Source: Burkholderia ambifaria (GTDB lineage: Bacteria; Pseudomonadota; Gammaproteobacteria; Burkholderiales; Burkholderiaceae). Taken from it: a DNA stretch of 64,000 nt. How positions within the stretch are numbered: position 1 is the first letter of the stretch; every line of letters begins with the position of its first letter. Below the pieces are notes generated by a model. The model saw only the letters and a program-made list of their open reading frames with translations, made no database searches and was not told the origin of the DNA. The position numbers and the translations under genes were made by a program. Below are positions 1 through 7,925 of the stretch, in pieces. Location of the stretch: the NCBI RefSeq assembly GCF_001443045.1, contig NZ_LKPJ01000025.1, positions 25,555-89,554 on the forward strand, in the 5' to 3' direction.

Positions 1-192
1 GAGCAGGACCATCGCAATGTCAAATCCAGACTTGGACCGATGCTGGGCTTGAAAAGCTTCACTTCCGCTACCACGACAATACAAGGCATTGAGCTCATGC
101 ATCGCATTCGCAAAGGGCAGTTCGACCTACGAGGTCTGGGAACTCAGGGGCAAACTTCGTCCGAAATCTGGGCAGCTGTTCTGGCTGCGTGA
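1..192 (+). CDS. IS6-family transposase, C-terminal end (partial)
   Basis: The frame is open from the first base of the window and ends at TGA 190-192. The first residues, EQDHRNVKSRLGPMLG, match the C-terminal block of IS6/IS26-type DDE transposases, in which the E of EQDHR is the third catalytic residue. The following GIELMHRIRKGQF is the usual family tail. The enzyme moves the element by replicative transposition. Only the last 63 residues are present, because the rest lies left of the window. Family assignment is secure; the exact IS name cannot be given. Confidence 0.88.
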   Translation, partial: EQDHRNVKSRLGPMLGLKSFTSATTTIQGIELMHRIRKGQFDLRGLGTQGQTSSEIWAAVLAA

Positions 193-235
193 ACTCAGCC
201 GGCGCACCGGCAGGTTGGCGTGCCTTTGTCCATAA

Positions 236-249
236 TTTGCACCAGAGCC
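236..249 (+). repeat. Right terminal inverted repeat of the IS6-family element
   Basis: The 14-base string TTTGCACCAGAGCC differs at two positions from the IS26-type end TTTGCAACAGTGCC, and lies 44 bases after the transposase stop. Its partner at the left end is not in the window. Confidence 0.65.
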
Positions 250-1674
250 TGTCTGGCTACGGAACGAAAAGCTGTGCGCGATGAAGACGGAGCCATTGCG
301 CAGAGCGACCCGTAAGGAAAACAGGGTGGCCCATTCGAAAGCCACCATTGCCTTGAGTCGATCGTAGCCGTCGATCGCTTCGCGCCATGCCCGACCAAGG
401 CGGATGTTCACGCCGTCGGGTAACAGATACGCATGACGTCGATAAAGACCGCGAAGCAGAACGATTGCATCAAGCACCGGATGCGTCGTTTCCGCCTCGA
501 ACGGCAACTGGACGAGCCGCATCAGCAGGTTGCGCGCATGGTGCCGTTTCAGAATCAGGCATTGACGGACCTGGCTGCGCCGGTTCGGCGCATGCGGATG
601 CAGGACCTGGTCAGCCAGCACACAAAGTTCTTTACGCAGGTCTTCATGCGACAACGATTCGTCGGTGGCAAGTGCCTTTACGGCAGCCGCAAATTCATGG
701 AGCTGGTCGGCGGCCTTGACCCTTGCAGCGTCAACCTCACGGGAAGCGTCGTTGACGACTTTCTGTGCCCAGCGCCTAACCATCGCGAGCACCTGATCGG
801 TTGCTGTACATAGGGCATAGCGCATAAAGCACGCTGCCTCCAGCCTTCGGGCGTGCGGCTCGATCCGCTTGCTAATCGACGGAGGGCGGCTGGCACAACG
901 ACGCGCGTAGTGGCGTACGATCGCATCATTGCACTCGACAGGCCAATCGTCAGCTACGCCGTGCATGGTGAGCAGATTGATTTTGTCTAGCACTTCGCTC
1001 ATCTGATGCGTCGATCCCCGAAGCGGAACCGCCCACAACCACCGCTGCAGACTTGTATGGTCTCCATGCGGTTGAGCGAGAAGGCGCGCCCAGCTGTCGA
1101 GCTTGTCTGTGCCAAGCGCCTGCTGAAGCGTCTCGTGCAGCGACGCTTCAATGTCATGCACTGCCTGAACAATGAACGTTCTCAACATCCGATCGGGCGG
1201 TATCACGATCCGGTGTTCGTAGAACCATCGCTTGAGGTCGCTCATCAGCTGGCTGCGCTCCGGGCGGCCAGTGAGCTGTTCCTTGAGCCAACGGATGACG
1301 TATCGACGCTGATGCTCTGCGATCGACCGGAAATTTATGATGGTCTGAGCGAAGATCTGGTGGTCCGACAGCGTTTTCAGATTGCCATCGTAGATCGAAC
1401 GAAGCGTCCCGACGTCGGGCGTCTGCACACCCAGCTGCTGGCCGAGGTGTCGCAAGAGGACCGTTGGAATTTGCTTGCATGAGTCGAGCGTCCGACCTGT
1501 CATCCGTATGAACCCGACGTGCAATGCCATGGCCAGCCGGTAGAGATCGGAGCGGCGCGAATCGATGCTAGCGAGCTCGCGTCTGGAGAACGTGAAAAAC
1601 GTGTTAAGTTCGAATTCGCTGAGTTCGCGCGGCACCTGCCGGATCCCGAGATAAGCCATTCGCCAGTGGTCCAT
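250..1674 (-). pseudogene. Tn3-family transposase, N-terminal half, interrupted by IS6 element
   Basis: The reading frame from ATG 1674 gives the Tn3 TnpA N-terminal (DUF4158-type) region: YLGIRQVPRELSEFELNTFF, RLAMALHVGFIRMTGR, SEHQRRYVIRWLKEQL and, near the break, RNGSVFIAHSFSFRS. Full family members are close to 1000 residues. Here about 475 are native and the frame then reads into the IS at base 249. The C-terminal catalytic DDE half is absent from this window. It would normally perform replicative cointegrate transposition; as it stands it is dead unless the rest continues beyond the IS and is rejoined. Identification is by recalled family motifs. Confidence 0.85.
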
Positions 1675-1907
1675 CCCGAGTGCTCCGACGTCGACGATGA
1701 GAGCGAGTTAGCGTAGCGACGAAGAATCGGTCGCGCTACGGTGTAAATCGGGATAGCTGTCTCGGATGCAACGACTAAGGAAAGTGCCGGAACGCTTGCG
1801 ACTCGGCGATCATCTCTGGGTTGACATCATTCTCACCGGACATTGACGGCATTCGGTTTGCGCCTTACCGGGCATATTAAGCGCCTTGCGAAAAGTTGTT
1901 AATCGGT

Positions 1908-1950
1908 GTTATGTCAAATCTCGCCAAACTTTTTGGCAACGAGACATAAC
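1908..1950. repeat. Long interrupted palindrome upstream of tnpA, possible res/recombination site
   Basis: The outer arms are GTTATGTC (1908-1915) and GACATAAC (1943-1950). Inside them are CTCG (1920-1923) and CGAG (1940-1943), and in the centre GCCAAA-CTT-TTTGGC (1923-1937). It lies 234 bases upstream of the Tn3 transposase start, where Tn3 elements keep the resolvase-binding res region; TGTC/GACA half-sites fit that idea. No resolvase gene is visible. The rest of 1675-2196 holds no gene I can support. One short minus-strand frame ending near 2005 (ITQVELLRAA...) faintly recalls DUF3606 but is too short to call. Confidence 0.5.
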
Positions 1951-2196
1951 TTTGCGGCATTGAACGCAGTTAACTAGATTTGCCCGATGACGGATCGCAC
2001 TATTGGGCTGGCAACTTCTTCGGCTTGTCCTTCACAACGCTGGCCGCGCGCAGCAGTTCTACTTGCGTGATGCCGCACTGCTAGACTGCTCCCGAATCGT
2101 GGCCGGGACGGCCACCTTCTCTTTCTTCCGGGGCAGCCTCACGGTAGAGTCTCCAAGGTGTCGCGCTGCGGAATCGGGCTGCGCATGGCCAACTAC

Positions 2197-2484
2197 TCAG
2201 TCGTTCGGCGCCGCCTTTCCAGCTCGCGATGCACCGCGTACGTCCGGGCCGTAACCATCAGTTTGCGATTTGCTCTCTTGAGCAGCGACGGCAGCTTCTG
2301 CTGAAGCGATATTTTGCGGATAGGCGTAAACGTCCGTTGTGCCGGGGAGATAGCCAGCTTTCTCCACTTGCACCAGCTGCGCACGGACTTGAGCGCGCGT
2401 CAGCCGCTGGCTCGTCTGCGCAAATGACGTGGCCGGCACGATGATAGCAACCGTAACAGCAACGGCGTTGATGAGTCTGTTCAT
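2197..2484 (-). CDS. DUF4148 domain secreted protein
   Basis: This 95-residue protein has a clear Sec signal peptide (residues 1-22, ending SFAQ). A DUF4148 core follows: LTRAQVRAQLVQVEKAGYLP, then a YPQNIASAEAAVAAQ block. These small periplasmic proteins are very common in Burkholderia and have no proven function. A GAGG ribosome site lies about 14 bases before ATG 2484. It stands alone between transposon debris and the catabolic island, so context does not suggest a role. Confidence 0.85.
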   Translation of the reverse strand: MNRLINAVAVTVAIIVPATSFAQTSQRLTRAQVRAQLVQVEKAGYLPGTTDVYAYPQNIASAEAAVAAQESKSQTDGYGPDVRGASRAGKAAPND

Positions 2485-2690
2485 GATCAGTGGCCTCGAG
2501 AGGTAGACGTCGCATTCGCGAAAGATTGTGTTCGAATCCTATGAATACAGTCTATCGAAGCGGCAATACCAGGGAGAACACACTAGTCGGCAACTGGACG
2601 TTTCATTACCTGAAACAGTGATACCAGCCTGCACCGCTGCGAACTGGCGACATGAAGTGATGTTGCATCGCTGACTTGATGCAACAGTTA

Positions 2691-3425
2691 TCACGTGGCG
2701 TCAAAAATCTGCTTCTTGTACCAGGACGCAGCATCCAGGATATCCGCCTTCAACGCCGCACTCGCTGCTTCTGCATCGCCCTTTGCCAACGCGGCGAGTA
2801 CGTTGAAGTGATGCATCGCGCCGCGGTCGTGCAAGGCTTCCGGTGAGGCCTGCATCCGATTCATGACCGCTGCAATGTATGGTCCGCTTCGCAACCATAA
2901 CCTTTCGATGATCGAAATCACAAGGTCCGATTGCGCTGCGCGATAAATTGCGAAATGCATTCTCTCGTTCGCCATCACCGCTGCAGGCACATCGGCCGAG
3001 TCGACCGCGCGGCTGTAGATTTCGTTTGCAGTCTTGATGGCAGAGAACTGAGCACGGGTCATGCGCTCGGCTGCCCTGAATGCAGCGTGAGATTCAATTG
3101 CGATCCGTGCGTCGATGAGTTCGTCGAGTCGCGCGATCGATACCGCCGGAACCCGAAGCGACCGATTGGGCAGCATCTCGAGCGCGCCCTCCGTGACAAG
3201 TCGGCTGACGGCTTCTCGAACCGGCATGGTGCTGATGCCCAACGAAGCGGCGAGTCCCCTGATCGTCAATGTTGTCGCCGGCGCAAAGCGTCCTGAGCGC
3301 AGCGTATTGCCAAGTTCGGCGTAGACGCGCTCACGTAACGCAACCACGGTCAGCCGCGGCACCGCCGGAGCGCCGGCCTCAGCAATGTCAGCATTGCCCG
3401 TGGTATCCACGAGTCTGGTCTCCAA
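2691..3425 (-). CDS. GntR-family regulator with FCD domain (paralogue 1)
   Basis: This is a FadR-type transcription factor. The winged helix-turn-helix spans about residues 25-93 (LRERVYAELGNTLRSG, LTIRGLAASLGISTMPVREA) and is followed by an all-helical FCD ligand-binding domain with conserved His residues (ANERMHFAIYRAA, MHHFNVLAALAKGD). I place the start at TTG 3425, because GGGGGAG lies 7 bases upstream; the frame stays open to another TTG at 3446. It is clearly paralogous to the regulator at 12424-13197. A GTGATCAC palindrome (3489-3496) lies upstream, suggesting autoregulation. It probably controls the catabolic island. The ligand is unknown. Confidence 0.88.
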   Translation of the reverse strand: METRLVDTTGNADIAEAGAPAVPRLTVVALRERVYAELGNTLRSGRFAPATTLTIRGLAASLGISTMPVREAVSRLVTEGALEMLPNRSLRVPAVSIARLDELIDARIAIESHAAFRAAERMTRAQFSAIKTANEIYSRAVDSADVPAAVMANERMHFAIYRAAQSDLVISIIERLWLRSGPYIAAVMNRMQASPEALHDRGAMHHFNVLAALAKGDAEAASAALKADILDAASWYKKQIFDAT

Positions 3426-3486
3426 TGAGTTCTCCCCCTCGAGCAAACGGTCGGTGTGTCGATGTGCAGACTACCGACGCGACGTG

Positions 3487-3500
3487 TTGTGATCACGCAA
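3487..3500. promoter_or_regulatory. GntR operator candidate upstream of gntR paralogue 1
   Basis: TTGTGATCACGCAA contains the perfect palindrome GTGATCAC and is one arm short of the TTGTGATCACAA form at 7826-7837. It lies about 60 bases upstream of the TTG start of the GntR gene. GntR/FadR regulators typically bind palindromes of the type tnGT-N4-ACna, so this fits autoregulation. Confidence 0.6.
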
Positions 3501-3712
3501 TTCATATCGTGGCCGCGAGCTTGCGTAAAGACGGGCATTCGCCCCGCCACGGCAGGCCAGCGAGCAACCGGGCCATCACGTGTGGCGGAACCCGAGCAAA
3601 GTCAAAAAAACGCGATTTCTCGCTAGTTGACACACGCACTTGCAACCGATGACCGGCAGCCAACGTCCTCATCGATCGGCAATCCTCACCGCGAAGGCGA
3701 GTTTCCGCATAG

Positions 3713-3729
3713 TATAATATGTGATCACA
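3713..3729. promoter_or_regulatory. TATAAT box abutting a TGTGATCACA operator
   Basis: A perfect TATAAT (3713-3718) is followed after one base by TGTGATCACA (3720-3729), which continues as GATCTCAC. A regulator bound here would cover the start point of a promoter reading rightward toward the LysR gene at 3955. No good -35 box is seen at the matching distance. Apart from these sites, 3426-3954 holds nothing I can call. Confidence 0.55.
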
Positions 3730-3954
3730 GATCTCACGCACTGTATTCTGATGACTTGCTGGATCCGCCTCCCCTATGTCCGGGCGCCGGATTCCAGTCC
3801 TCCGGCAGTGGTTGCATCGAGGCCAGCGCCGGCCGGCCGTAGGGGCGCACGTGTGTATCCGGTGGCTTCACCATGCAAGGTCAAAGTTGCCCGGAAACAC
3901 GCACGGGCAAGACATTGCGTTATTTCATTCGCGGCAAACTGTACGAGGAATCGA

Positions 3955-4839
3955 TTGGACCGACTGTTCACCATGCGGGTATTCCTGCAAGTCGTCGATA
4001 GCGGGAGTTTTGCGAGCGCGGCCCGGACTATGGAGCTCTCCAAGCCGACGGTGACACGTGCGGTGGCGCAACTGGAGGCGCATCTGAGAGCGCGCCTTCT
4101 CCAACGCAGTACCCGCAAAGTCACGCCAACCGAGGCAGGCACCGAGTATGCCGAACGCTGTAGAGAGATACTCGCGGCGACTGTCGAGGCTGATACCCGA
4201 GCGGGCCTCGAACGAAACACACCTTCCGGCACGTTGCGTGTTGCGATGCCATCTGCGCTCGCGCTTGCCCTTCTTGCACCACTTGTTGCGGCCTATTGCA
4301 AGCAGTATCCCGATGTGTCGATCGATATCACCCTCGTGGACCGACCAATCGATCTCGTCGAGGAAGGCATCGACGTTGCAGTCGTTGTCGACAACATGTT
4401 GAACAGCGATGACGTCATCACTCGCGAGGCAAGTGGCAGTCGGTTTGTTGCTTGCTGTGCGCCCGCCTACCTGCAAGGTGCGCACCCGAAGAACTTTGCC
4501 GAATTGCGTGAGCAGCGGATCCTGTGTCTGAAGCGCTTTGCCAGGAGACTCTCATCGGCCGGATGCATGAATCTTCATGTCACGACGAACACGGCCATGC
4601 TGAGATTGCTCGCGCGTGAAGGACTGGGAATCGCGATCCTGCCCGAGTTCCTGATCAGCGGCGATCTCGTCGACGGCCGCCTGCTCAAGGTGCTTGAAGA
4701 CGAGGAACTCGAGCCGATTGGCATACAGGTGGTCTATCCAACCCGGAAATATGTCCCGGCCAAAGTGACGCACTTCGTCGACATGAGCCTTGCTCGGCTC
4801 GCCACGCTCAATCCGGACGGTCGGCAGCGAGCGTCGTGA
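3955..4839 (+). CDS. LysR-type transcriptional regulator
   Basis: A 294-residue LTTR. The N-terminal HTH reads DRLFTMRVFLQVVDSGSF, KPTVTRAVAQLEAHLRARLLQRSTRK, and a periplasmic-binding-like effector domain follows (RVAMPSALALALLAPLV, GIAILPEFL). The frame is open upstream to 3721, but I choose TTG 3955: it gives the standard family N-terminus and has GAGGAA five bases before it. The effector domain is slightly shortened around residues 185-205. It sits between the GntR gene and the BKACE operon and may add a second control layer. The inducer is unknown. Confidence 0.85.
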   Translation: MDRLFTMRVFLQVVDSGSFASAARTMELSKPTVTRAVAQLEAHLRARLLQRSTRKVTPTEAGTEYAERCREILAATVEADTRAGLERNTPSGTLRVAMPSALALALLAPLVAAYCKQYPDVSIDITLVDRPIDLVEEGIDVAVVVDNMLNSDDVITREASGSRFVACCAPAYLQGAHPKNFAELREQRILCLKRFARRLSSAGCMNLHVTTNTAMLRLLAREGLGIAILPEFLISGDLVDGRLLKVLEDEELEPIGIQVVYPTRKYVPAKVTHFVDMSLARLATLNPDGRQRAS

Positions 4840-4986
4840 GACTGTCCACCCGGTCGCCACTGCTTCCGACATGGAAAATACCGATGCCGCCAGGCGCATG
4901 CGTGCGGACGCGAATTCGGTCGACACGAGAATCAGGGCCGTGATGCTCGCAACCAGCGGCAGCCAAAGTCGGCGGGAGAAGGCCAT
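4840..4986 (-). pseudogene. Possible remnant of a chemoreceptor N-terminus
   Basis: From ATG 4986 the minus strand encodes MAFSRRLWLPLVASITALIL followed by SARMRLAASVFSMSEAVA. This resembles the first transmembrane helix of Burkholderia methyl-accepting chemotaxis proteins (typically ...LWLPLILSL...). The similarity stops after about 50 residues, where the frame enters the antisense of the LysR gene. It is either a decayed fragment or coincidence in a hydrophobic frame; support is weak. Confidence 0.25.
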
Positions 4987-5088
4987 CGTGTCGAGTGGAA
5001 AAGCTGACTGAGGCTGCGCGATGTCGACCCGGCCGCGGCGCGAAGGCTTCAACGCCTTCGCGTACCGCGCCCGCCAACAGTCGAAGTC

Positions 5089-5982
5089 TTATCGTGGCGG
5101 CCTCAGCTGCATGATTTCCCGCGCTTCGGCAGGCGTAGCGACCGACATGCCGAGATGATCAATGATGGTGCGTGCTCGCTCGACCAGCTGCCCGTTGGTC
5201 GCGAACACGCCGCGGCTCAGGTACAGGTTGTCTTCAAGGCCGACGCGCACGTTGCCGCCGAGCAATGCGGACTGGGCAACCATCGGCATTTCGTCGCGCG
5301 CGATACCGAACGCCGCCCACTGCGCGTGCTCCGGCATCAGGTTGCGCTGATAGAGCATCGTTTCGGTCGTGGCCGGTGCACCCCAGAGGACGCCCAGCAC
5401 CATCTGGAACAGTGGCACGCCGTCGATCAAACCATCGGCGATCAGCGATTTGCCGAACAGGATGTCGCCGGCGCTAAAGACCTCCAGCTCGGGCTTGATG
5501 CCAAGTTCCTGAAAGCGCCTCGCCATTGCGCGCAACGTGCGGGTCGTATTCAGGTAGACGAACTCCAGCTTGCCTTCGACCTGGTTGCCGGTCGTGATGT
5601 CGAGCGATGCGATTTCCGGCAAGCACTCCTCGAGGTGACGCACTCGCTCTGCAACCGGGATGACGTCGCTTTCGGGCAGCGCGCGCGCCTCGTCTTCCGG
5701 GTCCGGCAGGAAGAAGGCGCCGAGACCGCAGGTCAGGTTCAATACGATATCCGTGCCCGACTGACGCACGCGGTCGACGACTTCCTTGAAGAGCCGCGGG
5801 TCGCGACTGCCGCCGCCCGTTTCGGGATCGCGCACGTGAATGTGCGCCACCGAAGCGCCCGCCTTCGCTGCTTCGATACACGCATCGGCGATTTGCGCCG
5901 GGGTGATCGGCATCGCGGGATGCTTCGGGTTGAAAGGCGCATTGCCGGTGACCGCGCAGGTCAAGATGACTTTTCTGGACAT
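5089..5982 (-). CDS. Beta-keto acid cleavage enzyme (BKACE, formerly DUF849)
   Basis: A 297-residue TIM-barrel Zn enzyme. BKACE members condense a beta-keto acid with acetyl-CoA and split it into acetoacetate and a new acyl-CoA, as Kce does with 3-keto-5-aminohexanoate. The Zn-binding HIHVRDPETG motif is present (His47, His49), and the later VRVGLEDN supplies the conserved Arg and Glu. Start ATG 5982 has GGGAG eight bases upstream and lies one base after the stop of the preceding SDR gene, so the two are co-translated. Its substrate cannot be read from sequence. The HyuAB/carbonic-anhydrase operon 2 kb away suggests a ketone-derived beta-keto acid (inference). Confidence 0.9.
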   Translation of the reverse strand: MSRKVILTCAVTGNAPFNPKHPAMPITPAQIADACIEAAKAGASVAHIHVRDPETGGGSRDPRLFKEVVDRVRQSGTDIVLNLTCGLGAFFLPDPEDEARALPESDVIPVAERVRHLEECLPEIASLDITTGNQVEGKLEFVYLNTTRTLRAMARRFQELGIKPELEVFSAGDILFGKSLIADGLIDGVPLFQMVLGVLWGAPATTETMLYQRNLMPEHAQWAAFGIARDEMPMVAQSALLGGNVRVGLEDNLYLSRGVFATNGQLVERARTIIDHLGMSVATPAEAREIMQLRPPR

Positions 5983-5983
5983 A

Positions 5984-6745
5984 TCAGATCTCCCATTCAA
6001 CATTGCCGCTGACGGCGATCAGTTCGCCCGTGACCTTCGACGCTGCACGGGAAGCGAGGAACAGGACCATCTGGGCCAGATCCTCAGGCTGCACCTTGGA
6101 GCGCAGCGAGATGAATTTCAGGTAGTCGGCCTCGACCTCATCGACGCTACGTCCGCTCTCCGAGGCGATCTGGGCGACGATGCGCTGCATGCGCGCGTTG
6201 TCGATCATGCCCGGGAGGATTGCATTGCAGCGGACGTTGAACGGCCCGAGCTCCCGGGCGGCATTCAGCGTCAGCGATTCGACCGCCGCCTTGGACACGA
6301 CATAAGCGGTCCGCATCGGCAGGCGCGTACGGGTCGAGCCGGTGGAAAAATTGACGATGGCGCCGTGACGGTTGCGCTTCATCGCGGGCACGACATGTTT
6401 CATGAACTGGAACATGCCTCCGAGGTTGATATCGAACGTCTCGCGCCAGGCGTCGTCGCTGATGTCCTCGAGCGCGGCGCGGGGCCCGGCAACGCCCACG
6501 TTGTTGACCAGCACCGACGCGTCGCCGAAGGCGCGCCGGGCATCTTCGACGACCTGCGCGACCTGCGCCGGATCGCCGACATCGGCCACGGTCCCAGTCA
6601 TGCCGGGATTTGCCGCAAGTGTGGCCCTGACGGCGTCGGCACGAACGTCGCAGATATGCACCCGGTCACCGCGTGCGACGAACTGCTCCGCAATCACGCG
6701 GCCAACGCTGTCCGCGCCGCCGGTGACGATCACTGTTTCCTGCAT
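5984..6745 (-). CDS. Short-chain dehydrogenase/reductase (SDR)
   Basis: A 253-residue classical SDR. The Rossmann motif TGGADSVGRVIAE lies at about residues 8-20 and NNVGVAG near 85. Catalytic Ser and YVVSK (Tyr-x3-Lys) follow, then the substrate loop PGMIDN. Start ATG 6745 has GAGAGG at the right distance; an upstream extension to 6838 lacks family similarity. It is the middle gene of an SDR-SDR-BKACE operon and probably oxidises an alcohol or reduces a ketone in the same pathway. The cofactor glycine motif is slightly degenerate (GGADSVG). Confidence 0.88.
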   Translation of the reverse strand: MQETVIVTGGADSVGRVIAEQFVARGDRVHICDVRADAVRATLAANPGMTGTVADVGDPAQVAQVVEDARRAFGDASVLVNNVGVAGPRAALEDISDDAWRETFDINLGGMFQFMKHVVPAMKRNRHGAIVNFSTGSTRTRLPMRTAYVVSKAAVESLTLNAARELGPFNVRCNAILPGMIDNARMQRIVAQIASESGRSVDEVEADYLKFISLRSKVQPEDLAQMVLFLASRAASKVTGELIAVSGNVEWEI

Positions 6746-6864
6746 GGACATCCTCTCGATCCAGGGCGCTCGCCACGTTTCCTCAGGCGGGCGCCGTTGT
6801 TCATTCGCGTCGCGATCCGCTGCACGCGCATGGCTCATGGCAGCGACCCTCGCGTCATCGATAT

Positions 6865-7632
6865 TCAGAGACCGGCGGAGATGCCTTCGTCCATCAGCAG
6901 GCAGCTACCGTGCATCGCTCGCGCGGAATCGGAGGCAAGAAAAGCGATGGCGCCAGCGATGTCCGTCGGCTCGGAGAAGGTCCGCGTGCTCGGCGTGCGG
7001 GCCGCCATGAAGTCGCGCAGGCCTTGCATCCCGGGATCATTGCGAATGTCATCGTTCATGCTGGTTGCGGTATTGCCGGGTGCGACGCAGTTCACGTTGA
7101 TGTTTTCGCGTCCGAGTTCGCAGGCAAGCGCGCGGGTCATCATCACAATGCCGGCTTTGGTCGCGCAGTAGATCGCGTAGGTACCAAAACCCGTAAGCCC
7201 CGCAACCGATGCGATATTGACGATCCGGCCGCCGCCATTCGCCTTCAGGCGAGGTACCACGGCGTTGATCGTGTTCCACGTGCCACGCAGATTGATGTCG
7301 ATCATCTGGTTGACGTCCTGCAGCGCGGCGCTGCCGGCCGGCGTCGGCTTGAACACGCCTGCGGCGTTGACCAGCACGTCGATCCTGCCGAATGTGTCGA
7401 CGACGCTGTCCACCAGGCTTTGTACCGCCCCGGCATCGCGTACGTCGCAGGCAAAGCCGCTTGCATTTCCCCCTTCCGCACGAATTGCGGCTGCAACTTT
7501 CTCCGCCTTCGCCACATTCGAGCTCGCCACGACCGCCACGCGATAGCCGTCGCGCGAAAGGCGATGCACCACCGCTTCGCCGATTCCGCCGGATCCACCC
7601 GTCACTACCACCACCTTGCCTTCAACACTCAT
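6865..7632 (-). CDS. Short-chain dehydrogenase/reductase (SDR), first gene of operon
   Basis: A 255-residue classical SDR with TGGSGGIGEA (Rossmann), NAAGVF, catalytic Ser in NIASVAG and YCATK as the active-site Tyr/Lys pair. GGAGG lies six bases before ATG 7632; a GTG one codon earlier is also possible. It is the first gene of the leftward SDR-SDR-BKACE unit and is read from a promoter carrying a TGTGATCACA operator. It belongs to the FabG-like group, so dehydrogenation of a secondary alcohol is likely. The substrate is unknown. Confidence 0.9.
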   Translation of the reverse strand: MSVEGKVVVVTGGSGGIGEAVVHRLSRDGYRVAVVASSNVAKAEKVAAAIRAEGGNASGFACDVRDAGAVQSLVDSVVDTFGRIDVLVNAAGVFKPTPAGSAALQDVNQMIDINLRGTWNTINAVVPRLKANGGGRIVNIASVAGLTGFGTYAIYCATKAGIVMMTRALACELGRENINVNCVAPGNTATSMNDDIRNDPGMQGLRDFMAARTPSTRTFSEPTDIAGAIAFLASDSARAMHGSCLLMDEGISAGL

Positions 7633-7705
7633 CACTTGCCTCCTCCCGGTTCAGGCCGTTACATCGACCGCCGGACGCATTCGAGCGCAGCGGTCACTTG
7701 TCGAA

Positions 7706-7734
7706 AGGCTATGCGTTTTGTGATCACAGATCAA
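7706..7734 (-). promoter_or_regulatory. Promoter of the SDR-SDR-BKACE operon with TGTGATCACA operator
   Basis: On the minus strand, TTGATC (7734-7729) and TAGCCT (7711-7706) are separated by exactly 17 bases. The spacer contains the perfect palindrome TGTGATCACA (7719-7728). A GntR dimer bound in the spacer would block RNA polymerase, so repression relieved by a ligand is the expected mode. Confidence 0.65.
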
Positions 7735-7825
7735 CATAAATTTTCTCAAGCGCGGAGTCGTCACGCATTTTCCCGGCATTTACTGGGGATTACCCCAACA
7801 AATCGCGTAGGACGTCGATTTCCAC

Positions 7826-7854
7826 TTGTGATCACAAAAAACAAAAATTATGCT
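7826..7854 (+). promoter_or_regulatory. Promoter of the hyuAB operon with TTGTGATCACAA operator
   Basis: TTGTGA (7826-7831) and TATGCT (7849-7854) are spaced 17 bases apart, about 70 bases before the hyuA start. The -35 hexamer is itself the left half of the 12-base palindrome TTGTGATCACAA (7826-7837), so regulator binding would compete directly with sigma factor. Together with 7706-7734 it makes the 7633-7925 gap a doubly controlled divergent promoter region. Confidence 0.68.
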
Positions 7855-7925
7855 TTGGCGCAATGACGGTCGATCGGCGCCCAAGACGATCGACGAATCC
7901 GCAATTTGTCTATCAGGAGAGGCTC

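Larger units (their letters stand above)
1..249 (+). mobile_element. Right end of an IS6-family insertion sequence
   Basis: This unit holds the transposase C-terminus and a short non-coding tail ending in TTTGCACCAGAGCC, which resembles the TTTGCAACAGTGCC right end known for IS6-family elements. Directly beyond it, on the minus strand, the coding sense of a Tn3-type transposase begins, so the boundary is placed at base 249. IS6 elements usually make 8-bp target duplications; the bases next to the end are TGTCTGGC, but the left junction is outside the window and cannot be compared. Confidence 0.75.

Noticed and set aside
1006..1482. Plus-strand frame of 158 codons
   Set aside because: Antisense to the Tn3 transposase fragment, whose motifs are clear.
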